NCBI GenBank assembly: GCA_050116035.1
Contig: JASFPJ010000159.1
Coordinates: forward strand, 1 to 7,264
DNA: 7,264 nt
Reading direction: 5' to 3'
From: SOIA01 sp050116035
GTDB lineage: Bacteria > Acidobacteriota > Aminicenantia > Aminicenantales > Aminicenantaceae
Positions 1 through 6,140 of the stretch are shown here, piece by piece (the stretch's first letter is position 1; each line of letters starts with the position of its first letter). Position numbers and translations under genes: made by a program. The notes beneath the pieces are model-generated. The model did no database searches. It was not told the DNA's origin and was given only the letters and a program-made list of their open reading frames with translations.

Positions 1-270
1 TTCTTTAACCGAAAGGCCTTTGGTGTAAAAAGGAAAAGGATTCGTGGCGACTCTCACACCTTCAAGTGTGAATCCTTCCTTTTCAAACAAATCCCTTGCT
101 CTTGCAAGAAACGCTTTAGTCTCTCCAAGGACCTCAAGATAATTCTCCGGAGTGATGCAGACACCCGCAGTTATTGTCCTGAGGTTAAACGCATCCTGTG
201 TAAAAGAAAAACTGGCAAGCAGTGAGATGACTAAAACAATCGAAAAGCATAAGTTTACCCTTCTATTCAT
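1..270 (-). CDS. Exported DUF711-like protein, N-terminal 90 residues (partial at window edge)
   Basis: The reading frame is open from an ATG at 270 to the left window edge, so only the first 90 residues are visible. Residues 1-26 form a clear signal peptide: basic start MNRRVN, a hydrophobic core around residues 8-23, and a likely cleavage near FTQDA. The mature part begins with FNLRTITAGVCI and continues with a helix (ENYLEVLGETKAFLARAR) and then GVRVATNPFPFY. The 'RTIT-G' strand, the helix and the 'VR-ATNPFP' strand match my recollection of the start of DUF711 (UPF0210-related) proteins, whose biochemical role is poorly defined. A GGAGAA ribosome site (278-283) lies 7 nt before the ATG and supports this start. 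The stop of the upstream metallo-hydrolase gene is only 28 bp away, so the two are probably co-transcribed. Most DUF711 proteins I know of lack a signal peptide, which is the odd feature here. The family call is fair, the function unknown. Confidence 0.65.
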   Translation of the reverse strand, partial: MNRRVNLCFSIVLVISLLASFSFTQDAFNLRTITAGVCITPENYLEVLGETKAFLARARDLFEKEGFTLEGVRVATNPFPFYTKGLSVKE

Positions 271-298
271 TTCAGACTTCTCCTTTAGTTTTTAGACT

Positions 299-1087
299 TT
301 AATTTTTTATTTGAATAACTCTCCCCACTCCCATCTGAACAAAATTCTCACCATACGCTTGCTTGAACAATCCAATCGCCAAGTCACCTGTGCAGTGAGT
401 CGCACCAACCTTCTGAACTCCCAACTCTTTGAACTGTCTAATAATCTCTTTCACCTCGGCTTCAGATTTTCCTCCAAGATGGAATCCTCCAAAAACTAGG
501 TAGACATCCTTTTTGACGACTTCTTTCGCCTTTTTGACCATACCCGCGATTCCTGGGTGCGCGCATCCGGTGATGACAACCAGCCCTTGATTTGTGTCAA
601 GTATCAATGCCTGTTCATTGACTGGACCCGTTATTTCTCCTGTCAGATGAACATTTTTACAAATCTCGACAGGTTCATCCACTGATACGATCTTTGCCCC
701 TGCATCCTTTACTCTTTGTTTAAAGGTGTTTGGGAATGAGTGCGGAACGTAAACTGTCACCTTATTGTTTTCTTCTAAAAACGCAAACAGTCCTCCAGTA
801 TGGTCTCCGTGATTATGAGAGAGCGGAACAAGGTCGACATCCTTAAGATTCACATTGAGTGTTTTGACATTGTGGAACAGAATATCACTCCGCGTTCCAG
901 TATCAAACAAGATGGCCTTCTCTGTTCCCTTGATGATGCAGGAAAATCCCCAATCCGTCTTCAAGCCTTCCCCAAAAGGGTAGTTGTCATACAGGATTGT
1001 GATGGTTATTGAGCTACCTTCCAGGAAAGAAGCATTCCCACAGAGTAAAAATCCAGAAAGAATGAATAAGGCGAAAATTTTTTTCAT
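299..1087 (-). CDS. Exported metallo-beta-lactamase-fold hydrolase (COG1237 type)
   Basis: This is a 262-residue protein. Residues 1-20 are a signal peptide (MKKIFALFILSGFLLCGNAS), so the enzyme is probably secreted or periplasmic. The Cys in FLLCG is preceded by Leu, so it is a poor lipobox. The metallo-beta-lactamase metal-binding motif HNHGDH sits at residues 91-96, with further likely ligands in TGCAHPG (H177), GGFHL (H203) and the C-terminal ATHCTGD (H231). An early ILYDN and a GTEKAILFDTG strand pair complete the COG1237 pattern. Relatives are often labelled dihydropterin-ribofuranosylaminobenzene phosphate synthase, a name taken from methanogens that need not apply here. I chose the ATG at 1087 because GGAGGG lies 5 nt upstream and it gives a classic signal peptide. 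An in-frame ATG at 1111 also has an SD site (GAGGAG) and adds only eight residues. The gene is followed after 28 bp by the DUF711-like gene. The substrate is unknown. Confidence 0.9.
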   Translation of the reverse strand: MKKIFALFILSGFLLCGNASFLEGSSITITILYDNYPFGEGLKTDWGFSCIIKGTEKAILFDTGTRSDILFHNVKTLNVNLKDVDLVPLSHNHGDHTGGLFAFLEENNKVTVYVPHSFPNTFKQRVKDAGAKIVSVDEPVEICKNVHLTGEITGPVNEQALILDTNQGLVVITGCAHPGIAGMVKKAKEVVKKDVYLVFGGFHLGGKSEAEVKEIIRQFKELGVQKVGATHCTGDLAIGLFKQAYGENFVQMGVGRVIQIKN

Positions 1088-1090
1088 GAC

Positions 1091-1097
1091 TCCCTCC
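1091..1097 (-). promoter_or_regulatory. Ribosome binding site deciding the start of the metallo-hydrolase
   Basis: Read on the minus strand this is GGAGGGA, with 5 nt between GGAGG and the ATG at 1087. A second site, GAGGAG (1121-1126), stands 9 nt before an in-frame ATG at 1111. Both starts are therefore usable. The inner one gives the cleaner MKK-type signal peptide and is preferred. Confidence 0.6.
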
Positions 1098-1194
1098 ATA
1101 TGAAACAACATTATTATTTTCTCCTCTTCTGTTGGAAAATTCAAGTTATTCAGGACTCCTTGTGTGGGAAGTTCGGCTCCACAGGATAAAAGGC

Positions 1195-1223
1195 TTGAAT
1201 TTCCTTCTTAATAAAAATAAGAT
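1195..1223 (+). promoter_or_regulatory. Candidate sigma-70-type promoter for the amidohydrolase gene
   Basis: A TTGAAT hexamer (1195-1200) and a TAAGAT hexamer (1218-1223) are separated by exactly 17 nt. Each matches the housekeeping consensus at four of six positions. Transcription would start near 1230, giving a leader of about 93 nt before the ATG at 1323. The region 1088-1322 separates divergent genes, so it should hold promoters for both. I found no equally good pair on the minus strand. This is a pattern match only. Confidence 0.35.
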
Positions 1224-1322
1224 GTTTTCACCTGCAATTCAATGCGTACGAACCATGCCTCACCAGGAAAGCAAGCACACCTGATTAAGCAATCCAATAT
1301 TTAAGAAGGGAGGGTAATAATT

Positions 1323-3044
1323 ATGCATCACAAACTTCTTTTAAAATCTCTTTCATTTATCCTTTGTGTTTTGATCATTGGCTTTTCAGTCAGCTGCGCC
1401 CAGAAGGAGCCCGCGGACCTCGCTCTGATTAACGGGAAAATTGTGACTGCTGACAAAAAGATACCCGAGGCCCAGGCCCTGGCGGCAAAAGATGGCGTCA
1501 TTATTGCCGTCGGAAGCAACAAGAAAATCGAGCGCTACATAACCGAACAGACTCAGGTGATTGACCTCGAAGGGAAGTTGGCTATTCCCGGATTCACCGA
1601 TGCTCATGGCCACTTCACCAGCCTGGGACGCTCCCTCTTGCGCTTGAACTTGATGGACGTTAAAAACTGGGATGAGGTCGTGGCGCTGGTGAAAGCCGCG
1701 GTTCAAAAAACAAAGTCCGGAGAATGGATTCTGGGAAGGGGCTGGCATCAGGAGAAATGGAACAAAACACCTCAGCCTAACGTGGATGGACTTCCGATCC
1801 ATCATGCTCTGAGCATGGTTTCCCCTGATAATCCTGTCTTACTCTCTCATGCCAGTGGACATGCTTCATATGCCAATGCCAAGGCGATGGAGCTGTCCGG
1901 AATCACAAAAGAGACTCCAGATCCGCCTGGAGGAGAAATCGTCAGAGACTCTAAGGGAAATCCCATCGGCGTGTTCCGGGAGAGGGCCCAACAGCTGATA
2001 GACAGAACAGCCAGTCATTATGTGGATAAACGAAGTCCAGAAGAAATCGAGGCTGAACAGATACAGATAATCGAATTGGCCATGCAGGAATGCCTCGCAA
2101 ATGGAGTCGCCAGTTTTCATGATGCTGGCTCCTCTTTCGAAACCATTGATCTCTTTAAAAAAATGGCAGAAGAAGGCAAGCTCAAGATGCGGCTCTGGGT
2201 TATGATCAGAGATAGTAACGAACTCTTAAAGGAAAAGCTACCAGAGTATAAAATCATCGGAATGGCAGATAACCATCTGACAGTTAAGGCCATTAAACGA
2301 TCGCTCGACGGGGCGCTGGGTCCCCACGGAGCCTGGCTGCTGGAACCGTATGAAGATCTTCCCAGCAGTGTGGGACTCAACACCACTCCTATTGATGTCA
2401 TGAAAGAGACAGCGCAGCTGGCCATAGAGAACGATTTCCAGTACTGTGTGCATGCCATCGGAGACAGAGCGAACAGGGAAACTCTGAATATTTTTGAGGA
2501 AGCGTTTAAAGCCCACCCAGATAAAAAAGACCTTCGCTGGCGTATCGAGCACTCACAGCACCTTCATCCGGACGATATTCCAAGGTTTGGCCAGTTGGGA
2601 GTGATCGCATCGATGCAGGGAATCCACTGCACTTCTGACGGACCGTATGTGCTCAAGCGGTTAGGTGAAAAACGCGCCAGGGAAGGCGCTTATATGTGGC
2701 AGGAGCTGATGAAAACAGGAGCCGTCATCTGCAACGGAACCGATGTTCCTGTAGAGGATATCGATCCAATCGCTTGCTTCTACGCGACAGCGACGCGGAA
2801 AACAAAGGATGGAACCTCTTTCTATCCAGATCAACGGATGACAAGAGAAGAAGCGCTGCGCTCGTATACGCTCAATTGTGCCCATGCGGCTTTTCAGGAA
2901 GACATTTTGGGCTCAATAACACCCGGAAAGCTGGCGGATATCACAGTCCTGTCTAAAGATATTATGACTATCCCCGATGATGAAATCCTGAGTACTGAAG
3001 TGGTTTACACCATTGTTGGTGGGAAGGTGATGTACAAAAAATAG
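1323..3044 (+). CDS. Amidohydrolase-3 (YtcJ-like) metal-dependent hydrolase, probable lipoprotein
   Basis: The protein has 573 residues. Residues 1-24 form a signal sequence ending FSVSC, so C25 is a plausible lipidation site, although Ser rather than Leu at -3 makes the lipobox imperfect. The body is a typical amidohydrolase: an N-terminal beta strand domain (ALINGKIVTADKK), then the TIM barrel opening with FTDAHGHF (metal ligands H95 and H97). The motif IKRSLDGALG (325-333) places K325 where relatives have a lysine I believe to be the carbamylated metal bridge. HAIGDR (H377), RIEHSQ (H410) and NGTDVPVE (D474) supply the remaining ligands. The C-terminal GKLADITVL returns to the beta domain. 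Length and motif order fit the YtcJ/N-substituted formamide deformylase group, whose natural substrates are mostly unknown. The group motif DGALGSR is DGALGPH here (P334, H335). The start is backed by GGGAGGG 9 nt upstream. It is transcribed alone, diverging from the left pair and converging on the toast-rack gene. Confidence 0.92.
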   Translation: MHHKLLLKSLSFILCVLIIGFSVSCAQKEPADLALINGKIVTADKKIPEAQALAAKDGVIIAVGSNKKIERYITEQTQVIDLEGKLAIPGFTDAHGHFTSLGRSLLRLNLMDVKNWDEVVALVKAAVQKTKSGEWILGRGWHQEKWNKTPQPNVDGLPIHHALSMVSPDNPVLLSHASGHASYANAKAMELSGITKETPDPPGGEIVRDSKGNPIGVFRERAQQLIDRTASHYVDKRSPEEIEAEQIQIIELAMQECLANGVASFHDAGSSFETIDLFKKMAEEGKLKMRLWVMIRDSNELLKEKLPEYKIIGMADNHLTVKAIKRSLDGALGPHGAWLLEPYEDLPSSVGLNTTPIDVMKETAQLAIENDFQYCVHAIGDRANRETLNIFEEAFKAHPDKKDLRWRIEHSQHLHPDDIPRFGQLGVIASMQGIHCTSDGPYVLKRLGEKRAREGAYMWQELMKTGAVICNGTDVPVEDIDPIACFYATATRKTKDGTSFYPDQRMTREEALRSYTLNCAHAAFQEDILGSITPGKLADITVLSKDIMTIPDDEILSTEVVYTIVGGKVMYKK

Positions 3045-3053
3045 GGCTGCATT

Positions 3054-3761
3054 CTATCTCAATTTTAAATCTAAGCTACCGATACCGGAATCCACTTCTA
3101 TATCGATCGAAATTTCTGTTTCACCATACGCATTGTTAGTGTAGACGTCTCCCCTCTTTTTGAAGCCTCTGGCATTCACTGAACCGATCCCATGATCGAT
3201 CCTGGCACGAATACCAATTTCTTCAGGCAAGTAGACGGTGGCACTCCCTATGCCGCAATCAATGACTATGTCCAAACTCTGTTTAAGTCCTCCGGAAAGG
3301 TCAACTATCAGTTCTCCTACACCCATGTCTATATCCAGAAATTTCAGAGTTAATCCCGCTAAGTCAAGCTTGCTCTGGCCGACTCCGCAGTCAATAGTCA
3401 GATGGATAGGGACATCATCATTCAAGCCGATATCCCACTCGTTCCGCTTTCGGCCTACAGTCATGCGTCTGGATTTCCCCTGCTTAACAGTCAGAACTCC
3501 TCGACTACCGGTCACCCTGTATTTCACTTCGGGTTTCCAGTGGTCGATGTTATACCTGAATTCAGCCTCCATGAGATCCCTGGCTCCTCCAAAAAGATTC
3601 ATCTCCCCTACGCCCATATCCAGTTTCACATCTACAAACTCAGCCCTTCCTAATTCGATGGTGTGAGTATCATCTATCATCTGACCTGCCACCTCGCATC
3701 CCACGAATCCTGCGGCAAGAAGAATGACCAGAGTGATTTTTCTAATATTCGCAAATTTCAT
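3054..3761 (-). CDS. Toast-rack (DUF2154/LiaF-like) repeat lipoprotein
   Basis: The protein has 235 residues. A basic, hydrophobic N-terminus (residues 1-21, ending AAGFVGC) makes C22 a probable lipidated cysteine, so it is likely anchored in a membrane facing the periplasm. The mature part is built from a recurring D-x-G-[VI]-G motif at residues 48-52 (DMGVG), 124-128 (DCGVG), 145-149 (DMGVG), 168-172 (DCGIG), 189-193 (DHGIG) and 224-228 (DSGIG). The middle four are spaced 21, 23 and 21 residues apart, as expected for rungs of a beta-solenoid. This resembles the toast-rack N-terminal and LiaF C-terminal families, some members of which sense or regulate cell-envelope stress. No catalytic motif is visible. 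The start at 3761 is chosen because AGGAGG stands 9 nt before it. An upstream ATG at 3779 would overlap that site. The stop lies 9 bp from the stop of the convergent amidohydrolase gene. The specific role is unknown. Confidence 0.82.
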   Translation of the reverse strand: MKFANIRKITLVILLAAGFVGCEVAGQMIDDTHTIELGRAEFVDVKLDMGVGEMNLFGGARDLMEAEFRYNIDHWKPEVKYRVTGSRGVLTVKQGKSRRMTVGRKRNEWDIGLNDDVPIHLTIDCGVGQSKLDLAGLTLKFLDIDMGVGELIVDLSGGLKQSLDIVIDCGIGSATVYLPEEIGIRARIDHGIGSVNARGFKKRGDVYTNNAYGETEISIDIEVDSGIGSLDLKLR

Positions 3762-3770
3762 CGATAATAA

Positions 3771-3776
3771 CCTCCT
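3771..3776 (-). promoter_or_regulatory. Ribosome binding site deciding the start of the toast-rack lipoprotein
   Basis: On the minus strand this reads AGGAGG, a perfect Shine-Dalgarno core, 9 nt from the ATG at 3761. An in-frame ATG at 3779 would place this site inside the coding region with nothing comparable ahead of it, so the shorter protein is favoured. Confidence 0.75.
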
Positions 3777-3874
3777 CAATCTTATAGTACGGAATTCAAC
3801 GGACAGAAGTTCACCCGTCTATCAAGGATTTTCAAGCTCGACTGATTTATGGACTTCCGACTTTATTAGAGAGA

Positions 3875-3905
3875 TTTATTCTGTTTGTTGAAGAACTTCT
3901 GTCAA
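3875..3905 (-). promoter_or_regulatory. Weak candidate promoter for the toast-rack lipoprotein gene
   Basis: A perfect TTGACA is present on the minus strand at 3905-3900. The best -10 candidate, AATAAA at 3880-3875, matches four of six positions but needs a long 19-nt spacer. The start site would fall near 3868, leaving a leader of about 107 nt. The 192-bp gap 3762-3953 holds no gene and no GC-rich terminator hairpin for the upstream GGT-like gene, so read-through from it is also possible. Confidence 0.3.
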
Positions 3906-3920
3906 ACGCTCGATTGTGAA

Positions 3921-3930
3921 AAGTGCACTT
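3921..3930. repeat. 10-bp perfect palindrome AAGTGCACTT
   Basis: AAGTGCACTT is a perfect palindrome lying about 15 bp upstream of the TTGACA candidate -35 element of the toast-rack gene. Its position would suit an operator, but ten-base palindromes also arise by chance and there is no second copy that I noticed. Confidence 0.25.
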
Positions 3931-3953
3931 CCCTCAATCAGCAATTCTTTAAC

Positions 3954-5831
3954 TTACCAGGCGATGCCGTAGTCTTCTCCGTAGTTGCTGGAGCCTCCCC
4001 AGAAGGTGCCGTGTTTCCAATCAAAGAAAACCGCATTCATCGGGCCAGAGGTGTATTTTCTGACTCTAATGTTGTACCCCATGTTCGCCAGAAGCTCCCT
4101 CACCTTCTCGGGAACTCTTTCATTCAGAGTGAGTCTTCCCGGGGTTGCCACATGTTCTCCGAACGAGCTCTGCATCTGATAGCTCACGATATTGGCTGCT
4201 TCGCAGGCTTCCTGGACATTCATGCCGAATTCGACCATGCAGAGGAAAAACTGAAGGCAGTTCTGGTCCTGTGTATCCCCTCCCTGGATAGAAAAGGAGA
4301 GAAAAGGTTTCCCATCCTTTAAGGCAATACTGGGAGTGAGAGTGGCTCTTGGTCTCTTTCCCGGAGCAACCACATTGAACGGATTCTTGGCCTCATCCAG
4401 GACAAAACTCTGCATGCGCTGGCTCATTCCGACCCCTGTTTTTCCGGCGATGCAGGCCGGAATCCAGCCGCCGCTCGGAGTCACGGAAACGACCCACCCT
4501 TCCTTGTCTACTGCCTGGATGGAGGTTGTTCCTGCTGTAAAATTCTGTTCGAATTCCGCCCATTCAGCTTGGCTCATCTTATCCGGAGCCTTCTTCCCCA
4601 CGTTCGACCATTCTTTCAGGAGGTGGAGATAAGGATTCCTTTTCCCCTCAAAAGGATACGGATCGCCAGGCTTCACATCCGGGTCATTCAGATTCCAGTC
4701 GATCTGCTCGAGCCGTTCCTTCGCGTATTCCTTGGAAAGCAGCCCTTTTATCGGCTCCTCGGGCGGAAAATAGGGATCGCCGTAGTAAAAATCCCGGTCC
4801 GCAAAGGCCAGATTCATCACCTGGTACAGGGTATGGATATAGTTGACGCTGTTGTACTCCATTTTTTTCAGGTCGATATTCTCCAGCATGTTCAGCATCT
4901 GGAGGAGAACAGGCCCCTGGACCCAGGAGGTCAGCTTGTACACTTCGATCCCTTTGTAGGTCGTCATCACAGGCTCTTCTATGTATACCTGCCATTTATC
5001 CAGGTCTTCAGTGGTTATGAGACCACCCTGTTCCTGGCAGCTCCGCGCATATTCTTCAGCGATATCCCCGCGGTAGAACCGGTCATAGGCGGCATAAATC
5101 GCCTCCTTGCGGTTTTTTCCTTCAGCCAGTGCTTCTTCTTCAGCAGCGACCAGCTTCTTCAGAGTTTCCAACAGATCCAGTTGACTGAAGATCTCCCCTG
5201 CATGCGGCGCTTCACGCTCTTCTCCAAGATGAGGAAGCAGTATTTTCTCGGAGTATGGCCACTGTTTAATCCTTTTTTTGTTCCTTTCCACTCCATTGGC
5301 AAACGCGGCTTCAGCCGGGTAGCCTTCTGCCATCTGCATGGAAGGCTCGAGGACTTCTTTGAGGCTCATCGTCCCATACTCGGCCAGCATGGTCATCAAT
5401 CCACCCGGAGTTCCTGGAGTCACCGCAGCCAGAGGGCCGTAGGCTGGTGGATATTCCAGTTCGTTTTCCTTGAAGAACTCAGGAGTGGCTCCAGTCGGAG
5501 CCACACCCAGAGCGTTGATACCAATGACTTTCTTGGTATGCGGATTGTAGATCAGGGCCTGGGTTTCACCTCCCCAGCCCAAAACATCCCACATTGTGCA
5601 TGTTGCTCCGAGCATAGCGCACGCAGCATCCACCGCATTCCCGCCTTTCTGAAAAATCGCAGCTCCTGCAGTTGCCGCCAATGGCTTTCCAGTGATGGCC
5701 ACCCAGTGCCTGCCGTGAAGCACAGGCTTCTCAGTCCGTCCTGTAGTCAATAAACCTGATGCGATAACAAACACGCAGAGTATCAACCAGACCTTCCAAC
5801 GGGAAAGAATCTTTTTAAGAAAAACCCTCAT
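3954..5831 (-). CDS. Exported gamma-glutamyltransferase-like Ntn hydrolase
   Basis: The protein has 625 residues. Residues 1-30 are a basic stretch followed by a hydrophobic segment (about 13-29), either a signal peptide or a membrane anchor, so the enzyme should act outside the cytoplasm. The large-subunit start is recognisable from GKPLAATAGAAIFQ, KGGNAVDAACAM and PGTPGG. The small subunit should begin at T435 in FTAGTTSIQAVDKEGW, the autocleavage site and nucleophile of the family. Later come GKRPRATLTPSI and SIQGGDTQDQN. Several hallmarks of true gamma-glutamyltransferases are changed. The Arg-containing R-x-x-A-P segment reads NALGVAPTGA, the PPPSSGG lid-side motif reads LTSWVQGP, and the Ser-Ser oxyanion pair after KRP reads AT. 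It is therefore probably an active Ntn hydrolase with a different substrate preference rather than a glutathione enzyme. AGGAGG stands 5 nt before the ATG. It is the last gene of the minus-strand run after the tautomerase (77-bp spacer). Confidence 0.9.
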   Translation of the reverse strand: MRVFLKKILSRWKVWLILCVFVIASGLLTTGRTEKPVLHGRHWVAITGKPLAATAGAAIFQKGGNAVDAACAMLGATCTMWDVLGWGGETQALIYNPHTKKVIGINALGVAPTGATPEFFKENELEYPPAYGPLAAVTPGTPGGLMTMLAEYGTMSLKEVLEPSMQMAEGYPAEAAFANGVERNKKRIKQWPYSEKILLPHLGEEREAPHAGEIFSQLDLLETLKKLVAAEEEALAEGKNRKEAIYAAYDRFYRGDIAEEYARSCQEQGGLITTEDLDKWQVYIEEPVMTTYKGIEVYKLTSWVQGPVLLQMLNMLENIDLKKMEYNSVNYIHTLYQVMNLAFADRDFYYGDPYFPPEEPIKGLLSKEYAKERLEQIDWNLNDPDVKPGDPYPFEGKRNPYLHLLKEWSNVGKKAPDKMSQAEWAEFEQNFTAGTTSIQAVDKEGWVVSVTPSGGWIPACIAGKTGVGMSQRMQSFVLDEAKNPFNVVAPGKRPRATLTPSIALKDGKPFLSFSIQGGDTQDQNCLQFFLCMVEFGMNVQEACEAANIVSYQMQSSFGEHVATPGRLTLNERVPEKVRELLANMGYNIRVRKYTSGPMNAVFFDWKHGTFWGGSSNYGEDYGIAW

Positions 5832-5846
5832 TTCACCCTCCTTTTC

Positions 5847-5872
5847 GCCCTTCTAGACTGAAAGCAAAGGGC
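5847..5872. repeat. Inverted repeat GCCCTT...AAGGGC in the tautomerase-GGT spacer
   Basis: GCCCTT (5847-5852) and AAGGGC (5867-5872) can form a 6-bp stem with a 14-nt loop. On the plus strand it is followed by TTTTT (5873-5877), like a small intrinsic terminator, but no plus-strand gene leads into it. On the minus strand, where the genes lie, the hairpin ends about 15 nt before the start codon and abuts the ribosome site of the GGT-like gene. There it could tune translation or mark a processing point. No T-run follows it in that direction, so it is not a terminator for the operon. Confidence 0.35.
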
Positions 5873-5908
5873 TTTTTGATTCTAATTTATTTTATCCCTT
5901 CCTGTTTT

Positions 5909-6127
5909 TTATTCCTCCCCCAGCGATTGGGCCTCTGCTTTCTTAATATCCAAAAGCAGTTCACCTCCTCGAGCGACGTTCTCTGGCAAATTCTCCTTGA
6001 TCACCACACGAATTTTCTGGGCGGGCAGCCCGTAGGCCTCAACAGCGACTTCAGTCAATCCCCTGACAAGCTTCCTTTTGATATCCAGGTCCTCAATCGG
6101 AGGTCCTTCAATCGTAATATTGGGCAT
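5909..6127 (-). CDS. Small tautomerase of the 4-oxalocrotonate tautomerase family
   Basis: The product is 72 residues beginning MPNITIEG. Once Met is removed the protein starts with Pro, the catalytic base of this superfamily. Counting that proline as 1, an Arg falls at 39 in KIRVVIKEN, matching the conserved Arg of 4-oxalocrotonate tautomerase. The following NVARGGELL corresponds to the family's glycine-rich turn. The helix between (KRKLVRGLTEVAVEAYG) is as expected. At 71 residues it is slightly longer than the usual 60-63, with a charged tail (KKAEAQSLGEE). No signal peptide is present, so it should be cytoplasmic, and the family normally assembles into small oligomers. The start at 6127 is fixed by the Pro codon and by AGAGAGG 6 nt upstream. 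A longer in-frame start would bury the proline. It lies 11 bp after the M20 gene. Its substrate is unknown, presumably an enol or keto intermediate. Confidence 0.88.
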   Translation of the reverse strand: MPNITIEGPPIEDLDIKRKLVRGLTEVAVEAYGLPAQKIRVVIKENLPENVARGGELLLDIKKAEAQSLGEE

Positions 6128-6133
6128 TTTGGG

Positions 6134-6140
6134 CCTCTCT
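6134..6140 (-). promoter_or_regulatory. Tautomerase ribosome site overlapping the M20 stop codon
   Basis: On the minus strand AGAGAGG overlaps the TAG stop (6141-6139) of the M20 gene and lies 6 nt before the tautomerase ATG. Ribosomes finishing the first gene can therefore re-initiate directly, which suggests translational coupling and a fixed expression ratio. Confidence 0.6.

Noticed and set aside
1157..1185. Imperfect inverted repeat around TGTGTGGG and TCCACAGG in the divergent region
   Set aside because: Pairing needs bulged bases and there is no T-run or matching operator copy, so it is too weak to call.
1..1322. Lower G+C at the left end as a sign of horizontal transfer
   Set aside because: The shift is mild and line-by-line values vary widely (about 35% to 57%). 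The ribosome sites and gene style are the same as in the rest of the window.
3030..3070. A terminator between the convergent amidohydrolase and toast-rack genes
   Set aside because: Only 9 bp separate the stop codons and no stem followed by a T-run is visible on either strand.
4569..5753. A 394-codon open frame on the plus strand opposite the GGT-like gene
   Set aside because: It lies wholly antisense to a gene with clear family motifs along its full length. Its translation shows no domain and no ribosome site of note, so it is a shadow of the codon use on the other strand.
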